Assembly: GCF_037076565.1 (NCBI RefSeq) | Contig: NZ_AP029028.1 | Span: 5,208,001 to 5,272,000, forward strand | Length of the DNA stretch: 64,000 nucleotides | DNA from: Herbaspirillum sp. DW155 | GTDB lineage: Bacteria; Pseudomonadota; Gammaproteobacteria; Burkholderiales; Burkholderiaceae_D | Reading direction: 5' to 3' | Part shown: piece by piece, positions 1 through 8,303 of the stretch | Position numbering within the stretch: position 1 is the first letter of the stretch | Layout: every line of letters starts with the position of its first letter | The notes under the pieces: generated by a model | Databases searched by the model: none | What the model was told of the DNA's origin: nothing | Seen by the model: only the letters and a program-made list of their open reading frames with translations | Made by a program: the position numbers and the translations under genes

Positions 1-1
1 G

Positions 2-994
2 CGCCACGGCGTGCGCGCCGATGGCACGCAGCTCTATCCGGCCATGCCCTACCCCAGCTATGCCAAGGTGAGTGACGAGGACATTCATGCCCTCTACACC
101 TACTTCATGCAAGGGGTCAAACCGGTGGCCACGGCGGCGCCGGCCAGCAGCATGAGCTTCCCCTTCAATATCCGCTGGGGCATGAAGCTGTGGAATATCT
201 TCTTCGCCAATGACAAACCCTTCAAGGAGCAAGATGGCTGGAACGCCGAAATCAGACGCGGTGCCTATCTGGTCGAGGGTCTGGGCCATTGCGGCAGCTG
301 CCACACGCCGCGCGGGTTCGCCATGAACGAGAAGGCCAGCGACAGCAGCCAGGCGCAGTTCCTCTCGGGCGGTGACCTCAACGGCTGGGCCGTGCCTTCG
401 CTGCGCGGCATGCCGCACTGGAGCGCACAGGATATCGTCGACTACCTGCAGACCGGTCGCAACAAGACCGCCTCGGTGGCCGGTGAAATGAGCCTGGTGG
501 TGGAGCACAGCACTGCGCACCTGAAGTCCGAAGACCTTCAGGCCATCGCGGCCTACCTGAAGACGCTCTCGCCGGTAGCCTCCAGCAGCAGCGGCCGGGT
601 GACACCGCAAGGTGCCGAGGCCACGGCCAGGAAACTCACGGCGGCCAAGGATCTGACGCTGGGCGAGCGGCTCTATCTCGACAATTGCGCCGCCTGCCAT
701 TTCGTCAATGGCCGTGGTGCGCCGGGCATCTTCCCGGTGCTCGATGGCGCTACCGTGGTCAATGCCGACAATCCCAGCGCCTTGCTGCACGTGATCCTGG
801 CCGGAGCGCGCACGCCCTCCACCGAGAAGGCGCCGTCGATCCTGGTCATGCCGGGCTTCGCTCATCGTCTCTCGGACAAGGAAGCGGCCGAGCTGGCCAC
901 CTTCGTGCGCCAGGGCTGGAGCAACCAGGCGGGTGCCGTGTCGGAAAGCCAGGTGAGCCGGATGCGCGCAGGCCTTGCCAGAGAAGGTTCCTGA
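2..994 (+). CDS. Cytochrome c subunit of a membrane alcohol/aldehyde (or gluconate) dehydrogenase, 5' partial
   Basis: The reading frame is already open at base 2, so the start lies upstream; 330 residues are visible. Two CXXCH haem motifs are present: CGSCH near visible residue 96 and CAACH near residue 229. Alcohol and gluconate dehydrogenase cytochrome subunits carry three haems, and the first would lie before the window. The phrase YPAMPYPSYAKVSDEDI is typical of this family. The protein should be periplasmic and pass electrons from a partner dehydrogenase to the quinone pool; that partner should lie upstream and is not visible. A strong terminator follows the stop. Confidence 0.85.
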   Translation, partial: RHGVRADGTQLYPAMPYPSYAKVSDEDIHALYTYFMQGVKPVATAAPASSMSFPFNIRWGMKLWNIFFANDKPFKEQDGWNAEIRRGAYLVEGLGHCGSCHTPRGFAMNEKASDSSQAQFLSGGDLNGWAVPSLRGMPHWSAQDIVDYLQTGRNKTASVAGEMSLVVEHSTAHLKSEDLQAIAAYLKTLSPVASSSSGRVTPQGAEATARKLTAAKDLTLGERLYLDNCAACHFVNGRGAPGIFPVLDGATVVNADNPSALLHVILAGARTPSTEKAPSILVMPGFAHRLSDKEAAELATFVRQGWSNQAGAVSESQVSRMRAGLAREGS

Positions 995-1018
995 TCGCTT
1001 GCACGGATGGTTGCAATG

Positions 1019-1051
1019 AAAGGCCCGCATGCAGACATGCGGGCCTTTTTT
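1019..1051 (+). terminator. Rho-independent terminator after the cytochrome gene
   Basis: An 11-bp perfect stem (1021-1031 with 1036-1046) has a CAGA loop and is followed by six T residues. It starts 25 bases after the cytochrome stop and reads in the same direction. Confidence 0.93.
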
Positions 1052-1144
1052 ACATCGCCAGGGTGCTCGCGCCGCGCGCGGCAATTGACCTGCAAGACCG
1101 ATCACGCCACTATAGCGCTCACAAAATCTTCCTCGAAAGCAAGC

Positions 1145-1576
1145 ATGTACCCCACCTACGGCGCCACCTATCGCGGCAAGCACATCAGTGTCACCTGCAC
1201 GCAGCAACGCGATGGCGATGTCCTCTGCGCCGTCAGCATCGATGGTGAACCGGCCACCGGCCTGCGCGGCAATCCCTTCGGCTCGGTGGCGTCGGCACAA
1301 GTGGCAGGGGTGGGTTATGCGCGCGCGGTCATCGATACCCTGCTCGACAATGACGTGGCCGAGCGTCACGGCTATTTCATCCGGGTCAGCAGCAGGGAGC
1401 AGATCGACGGTACCTGGGTCGGCAGTTACCAGCTGCATCGCAATGACAATCCGGTCGCCTTCCGGCGCGTGGCGTGTGAGGACTTTCGCGGCAATACCCC
1501 GGTGGAGGCGGAACAGTACGCGATGGCGGCGGCCTTCGTCGCGGTGGATGCCGACATCGCAGCCGGCAGGCTCTGA
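1145..1576 (+). CDS. Hypothetical protein, 143 aa
   Basis: I do not recognise a family. The start is set at MYPTYGATYRG (1145). The same frame runs open back to 1007, but that stretch crosses the terminator and is not protein-like. The product looks soluble, with no signal peptide or membrane segment. It is mixed alpha/beta in character, with a Gly/Val-rich middle (SVASAQVAGVGYARAVIDTL) and an acidic, alanine-rich C-terminus. No good ribosome binding site is seen. It converges on the ArsR gene with 15 bases between the stops. Confidence 0.6.
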   Translation: MYPTYGATYRGKHISVTCTQQRDGDVLCAVSIDGEPATGLRGNPFGSVASAQVAGVGYARAVIDTLLDNDVAERHGYFIRVSSREQIDGTWVGSYQLHRNDNPVAFRRVACEDFRGNTPVEAEQYAMAAAFVAVDADIAAGRL

Positions 1577-1591
1577 GTTCCGGAAACCGCG

Positions 1592-1924
1592 TCAGGCCGT
1601 CTTTTTGCGGCGGCCCGGCAACTTGTCCTGCTGAGCCAGGATGGCCGACAGCAGGCCGGGGAAGCGCTGTTCGATATCGGCGCTGCGCAGGGTATTGATG
1701 TGCGTGGTGCCGTTGCTCTCGGTACGTACCAGTCCGGCTTCGCGCAAGACCTTGAAATGATGCGAGACGGTGGACTTGGGACGCCCGCCATCGAGCTCGC
1801 CACAGGTGGCACATTCCACGCGCGCGAGGTGGCGCACGATCTCCAGGCGGATCGAATCGCTCAGCGCGTAGAGCACGCGCTCCAGCACGAACTCGGCAAT
1901 CTCGGGATGTTTGTAGGGACGCAT
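1592..1924 (-). CDS. ArsR-family transcriptional regulator
   Basis: This 110-residue winged-helix protein has a recognition region around KSTVSHHFKVLREAGLV, the standard ArsR/SmtB DNA-binding element. A CATC pair near residues 38-41 sits just before it and could be a redox or metal/thiol switch. The frame stays open far upstream (to 2722) because it shadows the oxidoreductase. The ATG at 1924 gives the normal family length and N-terminus. It is divergent from the flavin oxidoreductase at 2048, and an inverted repeat lies between them. ArsR genes beside YqjM-type oxidoreductases are a recurrent arrangement, so it probably represses that gene and itself. The inducer is unknown. Confidence 0.88.
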   Translation of the reverse strand: MRPYKHPEIAEFVLERVLYALSDSIRLEIVRHLARVECATCGELDGGRPKSTVSHHFKVLREAGLVRTESNGTTHINTLRSADIEQRFPGLLSAILAQQDKLPGRRKKTA

Positions 1925-1962
1925 CTGCAGGATGATACACCGTGGGTTATACTCCTTCCATA

Positions 1963-1980
1963 GTTCGAATATGTTCGAAC
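1963..1980. promoter_or_regulatory. Candidate ArsR operator
   Basis: Perfect inverted repeat GTTCGAA-TATG-TTCGAAC with 7-bp arms, in the 123-bp divergent gap. It lies 38 bases from the ArsR start and 67 bases from the oxidoreductase start. Size and position fit an autoregulatory ArsR dimer site. Binding is inferred. Confidence 0.65.
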
Positions 1981-2047
1981 CAACGAAACAGGTGATGTGC
2001 GTGCATGTCGCCTGCCGATTCCTTTTTGATTGTTGAAGAGAACTCCC

Positions 2048-3136
2048 ATGTCTTCCCTGTTCACCCCTTTCAAGCTCAAGGACCTGAGCCTGCGCAACCG
2101 TATCGCCGTCCCGCCCATGTGCCAGTACATGGCGGTGGACGGCAAGGTCAATGAATGGCACCTGTCGCACTACGCCAGCATCGCCCGCGGCGGTGCCGGT
2201 CTGGTGATTGTCGAAGCCACTGCCGTCGCCCCGGAAGGCCGCATCACGCCCGGCTGCACCGGCATCTGGTCGGACGATCTGGCGCAAGCCTTCGTGCCGG
2301 TGGTGCAAGCCATCAAGGCCGCCGGTGCCGTGCCCGGCATCCAGATCGGCCATGCCGGCCGCAAGGCCAGCGCCAACCGCCCCTGGGAAGGCGACGACCA
2401 CATCGCCGCCGACGATGCGCGCGGCTGGGACACCATCGCCCCCTCGGCCATCGCATATGGCAAGGGACTGCCCAAGCTGCCCAGGGCCATGAGCCTGGAC
2501 GACATCGCCCGCGTACGCCAGAACTTTGTGGATGCCGCGATCCGCGCCCGCGAGGCTGGCTTCGAATGGCTGGAACTGCACTTCGCACATGGCTATCTGG
2601 GCCAGAGTTTCTTCTCGGCGCATACGAACCAGCGTGATGACATCTACGGCGGCAGCGTCGAAAACCGCGCCCGCTTCCTGCTGGAAACCCTGCGGGCGGT
2701 ACGCGCAGTATGGCCGGAACATCTGGCCCTGACGGTGCGCTTCGGCGTGCTGGAATACGATGGCCGCGATGAAGAGACGCTGATGGAATCCATCGGCGTG
2801 GTGCGCCAGTTCAAGGACAGCGGCATGGACATGGTGAGCGTGACCATCGGCTTCACCATTGCGGAAGTACAGATCCCCTGGGGTCCGGCCTTCCTCGGTC
2901 CGATCGCCAGGCGGGTGCGCGAGGAAGCCGGCGTGCCGGTCTCATCGGCATGGGGCTTCGGCACGCCGGAACTGGCCGAGCGCGCTATCAGGGAAGGCCA
3001 GCTCGACCTGGTGATGGTGGGCCGCGCCCACCTGGCCAATCCGCACTGGCCCTATCAGGCGGCCAAGGAACTGGGCGTGGAACGCGCCTCGTGGACGCTG
3101 CCGGCACCGTACGCGCACTGGCTGGAACGGTATTGA
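2048..3136 (+). CDS. NADH:flavin oxidoreductase, old yellow enzyme family (YqjM-like)
   Basis: The protein has 362 residues and forms an FMN-binding TIM barrel. Its N-terminus resembles YqjM, with NRIAVPPMCQY placing the redox-tuning Cys at residue 25 and Tyr at 27. A substrate-binding HxxH occurs in LHFAHGYLGQSF, and IYGGSVENRARF is the usual OYE stretch. Such enzymes reduce activated C=C bonds of enones, nitro-compounds or maleimides with NAD(P)H. The ATG at 2048 follows GAAGAGAA and is preferred over an in-frame TTG at 2030. Control by the divergent ArsR protein is likely. The physiological substrate is not evident. Confidence 0.93.
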   Translation: MSSLFTPFKLKDLSLRNRIAVPPMCQYMAVDGKVNEWHLSHYASIARGGAGLVIVEATAVAPEGRITPGCTGIWSDDLAQAFVPVVQAIKAAGAVPGIQIGHAGRKASANRPWEGDDHIAADDARGWDTIAPSAIAYGKGLPKLPRAMSLDDIARVRQNFVDAAIRAREAGFEWLELHFAHGYLGQSFFSAHTNQRDDIYGGSVENRARFLLETLRAVRAVWPEHLALTVRFGVLEYDGRDEETLMESIGVVRQFKDSGMDMVSVTIGFTIAEVQIPWGPAFLGPIARRVREEAGVPVSSAWGFGTPELAERAIREGQLDLVMVGRAHLANPHWPYQAAKELGVERASWTLPAPYAHWLERY

Positions 3137-3202
3137 TGAGGCCAGGCTGCCTTCGCTGCGTGCCACCGGGCATGACAGGATCGCAGCCTTGGCGGCCAGC
3201 AA

Positions 3203-3240
3203 GCCGCTCAGGAATTCCCTGAGCGGCGTATGTGTTTTCT
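3203..3240 (+). terminator. Probable terminator after the oxidoreductase
   Basis: A 10-bp perfect stem (3203-3212 with 3218-3227) and AATTC loop lie 66 bases after the stop. The T-rich tail is imperfect and set back (GTATGTGTTTTCT), so termination is probable rather than certain. Confidence 0.5.
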
Positions 3241-3306
3241 AGGGAAAATCACTAAAGCCAGCGGCGGTGGTCTGTCCTAAGATGAAGTCGTCTTGAGGAG
3301 ATCATC

Positions 3307-3417
3307 ATGTTCACCCCCTTCCTGCTGACTGCCGTTCTCTCTACCGTGATGCCCGTCGCGCTGTGCCCGGCGGGCATCATCCTGTTGGCCCGAGCCCGCT
3401 GGCGGCCGCCTTGCTGA
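3307..3417 (+). CDS. Possible small hydrophobic protein, 36 aa
   Basis: The ORF begins at an ATG 7 bases after a strong AGGAG ribosome binding site. It encodes MFTPFLLTAVLSTVMPVALC followed by a hydrophobic, then Arg-rich, tail. It has the look of a one-helix membrane peptide. It lies between two terminator-like hairpins (3203-3227 and 3487-3519) and so could be an independent short transcription unit. No family is recognised. It could also be the translated part of a regulatory RNA. Confidence 0.4.
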   Translation: MFTPFLLTAVLSTVMPVALCPAGIILLARARWRPPC

Positions 3418-3486
3418 GCGAGCGGGACGGCACCGAGCAGGTGCCGCCTGGTGTGTGTCTGCCTGAATCGCGATGAAATGATGTTG

Positions 3487-3519
3487 TCCCCCTGTTCGTT
3501 GGACCAGGGGGATTTTTTT
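3487..3519 (+). terminator. Rho-independent terminator
   Basis: An 8-bp perfect GC-rich stem (3487-3494 with 3505-3512) is followed at once by seven T residues. It is oriented for + strand transcription, and the only candidate + strand gene upstream is the 36-codon ORF at 3307. The 69 bases between that ORF and the hairpin hold nothing else I recognise. Confidence 0.85.
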
Positions 3520-3526
3520 GTGCGCG

Positions 3527-3622
3527 TCAGTAGAAAAGCAAAGTCCACAAGGGAACGCTGGCCAACAGCAGACAGCCGAGGAAGGCGGCAAGGAACAGCA
3601 GTTTTTTCTTTCGGGTGACCAT
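3527..3622 (-). CDS. Possible single-helix membrane protein, 31 aa
   Basis: The ORF encodes a basic head (MVTRKKK) followed by an unbroken hydrophobic segment of about 22 residues ending WTLLFY. This is a credible inner-membrane miniprotein. It lies 64 bases downstream of the GST gene in the same direction and may be co-transcribed with it. The frame extends upstream to 3709, but that part is not protein-like. The ribosome binding site is weak, which keeps confidence low. Confidence 0.35.
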   Translation of the reverse strand: MVTRKKKLLFLAAFLGCLLLASVPLWTLLFY

Positions 3623-3686
3623 GGTGAGCCTGCAAACGGGATGGGCGCGGCATGCGCAAGGCGGCAGTGTACCGCGCCCACCCGCA

Positions 3687-4310
3687 TCAGGCCATGCCGT
3701 TGCGGCCATGCGCGCGAAAGCCCGGCCGCTCGCTCAGGCGCTCGTAATAGGCGGCCACGGCCGGCAGGGGTGCATGATCGAAGGGCGTACCGAACCAGCG
3801 GTTCACCGACAAGCCCACCGGAATATCGGCCAGCGTGAAATCCGGCCCGGCCACGAAGCCGCCACTGTGCTGCAACTGCTGCTCCAATACCTGCATGAAG
3901 CGCGTCCATCCGGCAATGGACGCCGCCAGTTGCTGCGCATCGCCATGCTCGGGCGACTTGCGCACCAGCGCCATGAAGGCATAGCTCCAGCTGCGGTTGA
4001 GGTCGCTGGCCTGCCAGTCGATCCACTGATCGATGCGCGCACGCAGGCGGCGGGTCTGCGGGTAGAGCGCGGTGCCGCCATATTGCCCGGCCAGATAGCG
4101 CAGGATGGCGTTGGACTCCCACAGGATGAAGCCATCATCATCGATGACCGGCACCATCGCATTGGGATTCATGGCAAGGAAGGACGGCTCGCTGGTCGCC
4201 CTGAAACCGATGCCCCAGTCCTGCCGCTCGAAGCTGATGTCCAGCTCGCTACAGGCCCACAGAACCTTGCGTACGTTGATGGAATTGTCACGGCCGTAAA
4301 TCGTCAGCAT
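3687..4310 (-). CDS. Glutathione S-transferase family protein
   Basis: The product has 207 residues. The N-terminal thioredoxin fold (about 1-80) carries [18 protein letters not shown], the cis-Pro motif in [10 protein letters not shown], and the glutathione-contact motif [11 protein letters not shown]. The helical C-terminal domain (about 85-205) includes [15 protein letters not shown]. Ser10 or Asn9 is the likely activating residue. The ATG at 4310 gives the standard family N-terminus; an upstream in-frame extension is rejected. It is divergent from the EamA transporter across a 221-bp gap rich in CTGTAC motifs. The substrate is unknown. Confidence 0.92.
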   Translation of the reverse strand: MLTIYGRDNSINVRKVLWACSELDISFERQDWGIGFRATSEPSFLAMNPNAMVPVIDDDGFILWESNAILRYLAGQYGGTALYPQTRRLRARIDQWIDWQASDLNRSWSYAFMALVRKSPEHGDAQQLAASIAGWTRFMQVLEQQLQHSGGFVAGPDFTLADIPVGLSVNRWFGTPFDHAPLPAVAAYYERLSERPGFRAHGRNGMA

Positions 4311-4356
4311 GCGCGTCCTCTGCAGGGGGAGTGTCAAGATCCTCAAGCCTAGCAGG

Positions 4357-4451
4357 TGTACCGGTACAGTGACATGTACAGTTAGCCTGCAGAACGCGAT
4401 GTGTCTGTTGCGCACCGCTGAAGTGGCACGGTACAAAGTCGTCAACTGTAC
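4357..4451. promoter_or_regulatory. Cluster of CTGTAC elements between GST and EamA genes
   Basis: GTACAGT occurs at 4364-4370 and 4376-4382 (direct repeat, 12-bp period), and its inverse ACTGTAC at 4445-4451. The first copy overlaps the 12-bp palindrome TGTACCGGTACA (4357-4368). Repeated CTGTAC-like half-sites resemble operators described for MocR/PdxR-type regulators. No such regulator is in this window, so the binding protein is unknown. Confidence 0.45.
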
Positions 4452-4531
4452 CGGGACGGGTTGAACAAGTGGCCGTACAATCGTCATCCGATTGGCCATC
4501 CCGACACCGCATTGCGGTGCAGTCCACGCCC

Positions 4532-5431
4532 ATGTCCTCCTCCAACATCGCCAAGCTGTTGCTGCTGGCCGCCATCTGGGGCACCAGCTTCATGCTCATG
4601 CGCATTGCCGCACCGGTCTTCGGTCCCATGCTGACGACCTTCGGCCGGGCCTCGCTGGCCACGCTGTCGCTGCTGACTTTTGCGCGCATGCGCGGGGTGC
4701 CGCTGCAGTGGCGCCGCAACTGGCTGCCCTATCTGGTGATCGGCGTCTTCAATACCGCCCTGCCCTTCGCTCTGTTTGCCTGGTCGGCGCTGCACATTCC
4801 CTCGGCCTACATGGCGACCATGAATTCACTGGCGCCGGTCTTCACGGCCATGTTCGGCTTCCTGCTGCTGGGTGAACGGCTGAGCCTGGTGCGCACCGGC
4901 GCCTTCGTGCTGGGCCTCGTCGGGGTGGCGGTGCTGGTGGGCATCGGCCCGGCACCGGCCGATGCGCTGGTGATTGCGGGCGTGCTGGCGGCCATGGGTG
5001 CTGCGGTCAGCTATGGTTTCGCCGCCACCTTCACGCGCATGCGGGCCGGTGGCATCCCGCCCATTGCCATGGCCACCGGCAGCCAGTTCGCCGCCGCCCT
5101 GTGCCTGCTCCCGCTGGCCGCGCCCTCGATGCCACATGCGCTGCAGGCCGGCACGCTGCCGGCGCTGCTCTCTGTACTGGTGCTGGGCGTGGTCTGTACT
5201 GGTATCGCGTACGCACTGTTCTTCCAACTGATTGCCGCCGAAGGGGCCACCAAGGCCATCACGGTGACCTTCCTGGTGCCGATGACGGCATCGCTGTGGG
5301 CCTGGCTGTTGCTGGATGAACCGGTGACCCTGGGAACCGTGACCGGCATCGCCATCGTGCTGGTGGCGACCGCCACGGCCCTGCGGGCCAAGCCGGCGGG
5401 GGCGGTCAAGGACAAGAAAGTGACCGCCTGA
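4532..5431 (+). CDS. EamA/DMT-family inner-membrane exporter
   Basis: The protein has 299 residues with about ten hydrophobic helices in two repeated EamA halves. The first opens with [20 protein letters not shown] and the second carries [20 protein letters not shown] and [10 protein letters not shown]. RhaT/YedA-type DMT carriers export amino acids or other small metabolites. The ATG at 4532 is chosen because it directly precedes the first transmembrane helix; the longer frame from 4469 adds an unlikely polar leader. It is divergent from the GST gene. The substrate cannot be read from the sequence. Confidence 0.88.
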   Translation: MSSSNIAKLLLLAAIWGTSFMLMRIAAPVFGPMLTTFGRASLATLSLLTFARMRGVPLQWRRNWLPYLVIGVFNTALPFALFAWSALHIPSAYMATMNSLAPVFTAMFGFLLLGERLSLVRTGAFVLGLVGVAVLVGIGPAPADALVIAGVLAAMGAAVSYGFAATFTRMRAGGIPPIAMATGSQFAAALCLLPLAAPSMPHALQAGTLPALLSVLVLGVVCTGIAYALFFQLIAAEGATKAITVTFLVPMTASLWAWLLLDEPVTLGTVTGIAIVLVATATALRAKPAGAVKDKKVTA

Positions 5432-5473
5432 ACCAGCCCCGCACACGGGCGGCCACGACAAAACAAGAGACGC

Positions 5474-6412
5474 TTACTGCGCGCCGTGCTCGGCCTTGAG
5501 GTAGTTCCAGATGCGGTCGATGTCGGGCGTGGCGCCATCCAGGCGGCGGTAGACGCGGATATCCATCTCGTCGCACCACAGCCCCTGCTCCAGTGCTTCG
5601 CTGTCGTTGGGCGCGATGGCCAGGGTCAGCTTGCCTTCGGCAATCTCACGCGAGACCGCGCTGGCCGGCAGCCAGGCGATGCCATGACCTTCCACGGCCA
5701 TGCTCTTCAAGCCTTCGGCCAGGTCGGTCTCGAAGCGACGGAACAGGTGCACGCGGCGCGGGCTGGAGTGCAAGGCCTTCTCGACGATGCGCGAGAGCGA
5801 GGAATACGGCGAATAACTGAGGAAGGGTTGCGGATCATTGGGCGTGCCCGGGAGCACGTACTTGGGCCGGCCACCGGGCAAGGTCTTCACGTAAGGGCGC
5901 AGGGGTTCCTTGCCCAGCGAGAGCACGGCATAACGTTCGGTATCGAGGGCGATGCCCTGCTGGCGGTGGTCATAGCACAGCAGCAGATCGCAGTTGCGCT
6001 CCACCAGGGCCATGACCGCATCGTGCACGTTGCCGGCCATGACCGTGGTGACGATGGCGCCGATGGTCTTTTCGATTTCCGACAGCAGCTTGGGGAACAC
6101 CGTCAGCAGCAGCGTATGCGGCATGGCAAAGCGCACCGAGGACTGCGCCCCGGCCAGCTGGCCGCGTAGCACCAGCCTGGCCTGCATGGACTGGTTGAGC
6201 ATTTCCTTGGCGATCGGCACGAAGGATTCACCGGCCGGCGTGAGCGTGCAGGGATAGGAGGAACGATCGAACAGTTCAGCGCCCAGCCAGGTTTCCAGCG
6301 AGCGGATGCGGCGGCCGAAGGCCGGTTGCGTGACGTTGCGCAACTTGGCCGAGCGGCTGAAGTTCAGCGTGTCGACGACCGAGAGGAAGTCCTCCACCCA
6401 TTTGATTTCCAT
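5474..6412 (-). CDS. LysR-family regulator, HypT (YjiE)-like
   Basis: The protein has 312 residues. The N-terminal winged helix-turn-helix (about 1-60) reads KWVEDFLSVVDTLNFSRSAK then QPAFGRRIRSLE, and a LysR substrate-binding domain follows (about 90-300). Several phrases match my recollection of Escherichia coli HypT/YjiE, the hypochlorite-responsive regulator: LSYSPYSSLSRIVEKAL and GHGIAWLPASAVSREI. The equivalence is suggestive only, because the methionines oxidised in HypT were not checked. The ATG at 6412 is taken as start over the longer frame. The gene converges with the EamA exporter, and no target gene is obvious. Confidence 0.85.
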   Translation of the reverse strand: MEIKWVEDFLSVVDTLNFSRSAKLRNVTQPAFGRRIRSLETWLGAELFDRSSYPCTLTPAGESFVPIAKEMLNQSMQARLVLRGQLAGAQSSVRFAMPHTLLLTVFPKLLSEIEKTIGAIVTTVMAGNVHDAVMALVERNCDLLLCYDHRQQGIALDTERYAVLSLGKEPLRPYVKTLPGGRPKYVLPGTPNDPQPFLSYSPYSSLSRIVEKALHSSPRRVHLFRRFETDLAEGLKSMAVEGHGIAWLPASAVSREIAEGKLTLAIAPNDSEALEQGLWCDEMDIRVYRRLDGATPDIDRIWNYLKAEHGAQ

Positions 6413-6650
6413 CTTCCCTACCCCGTTTGGCTTGCCGCACTGGTCCGGCGGCCCCAAGGTACCGGCCACGTTGTACCTGGCGGCAACCCTTCCCTGAAAC
6501 GCCAGCCAATATACCGAACGGCATGGACAGCGCCCTATGCCATTTTGGCATGGGGCCTGTGCAGGGGACGTGGAGAAGAGACAGGGAAACCCTCCTCAGT
6601 TCAGCAGCAACGGCGCGTTTCCTCAGCGCATCATTGTCCGCTGAACAGGT

Positions 6651-7523
6651 TCAGGCGTTGGCTTGCAGTTCCTGCAGTACCTCAGCCGAGGTGGCCAGAC
6701 GCACGCCGGCCTTGGACATGGCTGCGAGGAAATCCTGGTACTGCGTCTCGAAGCCGGCCACCGGGCTCATGCAATCGGTCACCAGCACCAGGCGGGCGCG
6801 GCCGGGGGCATCGAGCTGGGCGGCGATGTGCTCGGTGGTGGCCCGCACGCAGTGACTGCCGGCTTCGCCGGTGATGTAGACCGTATCGGCCCGGGCCAGG
6901 GTGGCGATGAAGTCGCGATTAAGCTGGGTGGCCGGATCATCCTCGTCCGGCACTTCGGCCATCACGGCCGAATAGTGTTCGGTCCAGGGGTTGCTGCCCT
7001 TGCCCAGCTTGGTGACCACGCCCAGCGTGTTTTCTTCCCAGCGGTTATAGGCCGCACGCACGTCGGCATGGACCGCTGCGCCCCAGCTGCCGATCTCGCA
7101 GTGCACCGGCCAGACCATCAGGCGATAGCGTCCGGCGGCTTCCAGCGCATCGAGATAGGCCAGGGCGCGCGGCAGCGACTGCGGATCACGCGGCAGGTAG
7201 TCACCGGCGCGCACTTGCGCCGCCTCGATCTGGGTGAACGGCGCAACGGCCGCGCCATCACGCTGGCGCCAGAAGGTGGGATGAGCGATGTCCAGCCGGT
7301 GGTGCGCATCGAGGGTGATGCTGATGGCCGACAGTCCCGCTCCACCCTGATCGATCAGGCCTGCAACGCGTTGCAGGTCGGCATGGCTGCCGGCCACCGG
7401 CAATGCCGGTCGCAATACGCCACCCGTGGCCGGATCAGCCGGGAGCCAGGACGCTGGCAGGTCGCAAAAATCGTTTTGCGGATCGATCACGAGGAGATGC
7501 AGGGAGCGTTTCATGGTGTCCAT
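6651..7523 (-). CDS. Isochorismatase-fold cysteine hydrolase (nicotinamidase-like), 290 aa
   Basis: The N-terminal LLVIDPQNDFCD holds the catalytic Asp, and VYITGEAGSHCVRATTEHIA holds the nucleophile Cys. Both fit the isochorismatase/nicotinamidase superfamily. Members near 290 residues are longer than typical nicotinamidases; they are common in proteobacteria but their substrate is uncertain. A histidine-bearing stretch (SITLDAHHRLDIAHPTFW) could bind metal as in PncA. The start is placed at MDTMKRSLHL (7523), with an alternative ATG three codons inside. A hairpin with T-tract separates it from the small gene upstream. Confidence 0.82.
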   Translation of the reverse strand: MDTMKRSLHLLVIDPQNDFCDLPASWLPADPATGGVLRPALPVAGSHADLQRVAGLIDQGGAGLSAISITLDAHHRLDIAHPTFWRQRDGAAVAPFTQIEAAQVRAGDYLPRDPQSLPRALAYLDALEAAGRYRLMVWPVHCEIGSWGAAVHADVRAAYNRWEENTLGVVTKLGKGSNPWTEHYSAVMAEVPDEDDPATQLNRDFIATLARADTVYITGEAGSHCVRATTEHIAAQLDAPGRARLVLVTDCMSPVAGFETQYQDFLAAMSKAGVRLATSAEVLQELQANA

Positions 7524-7638
7524 ATTCCGGTGGATCGGATTGCGGTGATGCCAGTGTAGACCACCTGATCCGAGCGCGACGGACAGACCCGATCCAACCG
7601 CTGCTCCGTTGGACGGCAGCGGCGCATCAACAGCCGCG

Positions 7639-7676
7639 AAAAAAACGGCGCACCCGATTGGATGCGCCGCTTTTTT
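7639..7676 (-). terminator. Bidirectional terminator hairpin
   Basis: A 7-bp GC stem (7646-7652 with 7663-7669) is flanked by seven A on the left and six T on the right. Read on the minus strand it ends the transcript of the small membrane protein gene at 7702-7926. The A/T flanks allow function in both directions. Confidence 0.8.
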
Positions 7677-7701
7677 CATGGCTCAGATTCTCGAGCAAAG
7701 C

Positions 7702-7926
7702 TCAGGCACAGCAATTACCGCCAGGTTCGGCGCCGCGCGCACGGCGCAGCACGTCACGGCGATGGCGCACGCGTTGCGAGACGCGATAGACGGCGCGCTG
7801 GGTCAGCATCATGGACAGGGTGCTCAAGCTGAACTCGGCGGCAATGAGCAAACCGACCAGAGCGGTAAATTGCAGGTAAATCCGTGGATAGACGGACAGG
7901 CTACGCGAGAACAGTTGATGCAGCAT
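7702..7926 (-). CDS. Small hypothetical membrane protein, 74 aa
   Basis: A strong AAAGAGGAA ribosome binding site precedes the ATG at 7926. The product has one or two hydrophobic segments (residues about 15-42, IYLQFTALVGLLIAAEFSLS) and a basic, Arg-rich tail ending in a GGNCCA motif with adjacent cysteines. No family is recognised. A terminator follows the gene, so it is probably transcribed alone or with the DUF4148 gene upstream. Confidence 0.6.
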   Translation of the reverse strand: MLHQLFSRSLSVYPRIYLQFTALVGLLIAAEFSLSTLSMMLTQRAVYRVSQRVRHRRDVLRRARGAEPGGNCCA

Positions 7927-8042
7927 GATGAATTCCTCTTTCTTGTTTTACGTGCTTGGGGTTCCTGCCTCACACCGGTGATGGTGCAGCGAACCGCGAT
8001 GCGTGACCAACAGGATCGGCGCACGCATCGCATGCCCCTGCA

Positions 8043-8303
8043 TCAGGCACCTGTGTAAGTGGAGTCGGCGGCGCCACCGGCGGTTTGTACGGCGCTTCTG
8101 GCGGGGCCATTGCTGATGACCGGGAACACCGAGTCAGGCTGGTTGGCGATGCCTTGAGCCTGCGCGCGGGCCAGGTCGGCCTTCACGGCGGCGCGGGTGG
8201 TGTGCGACACGAAGGGCTGATCGACCGGATAGGGGGCTTCGGCGAAAGCGACGGATGAAGCGGACAGGGCCAGGACGGCGGCGATGAGAGTCTTTGCGGA
8301 CAT
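8043..8303 (-). CDS. DUF4148-type periplasmic protein, 86 aa
   Basis: An ideal AAGGAGAAACATC ribosome binding site leads to the ATG at 8303. A cleavable signal peptide covers about residues 1-21 (MSAKTLIAAVLALSASSVAF, then AEA). The mature part carries TRAAVKADLARAQAQG, the hallmark of DUF4148 proteins common in Burkholderiales. Function is unknown; these are small secreted proteins found in several copies per genome. It is transcribed toward the small membrane protein gene with a 116-bp gap. Confidence 0.85.
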   Translation of the reverse strand: MSAKTLIAAVLALSASSVAFAEAPYPVDQPFVSHTTRAAVKADLARAQAQGIANQPDSVFPVISNGPARSAVQTAGGAADSTYTGA

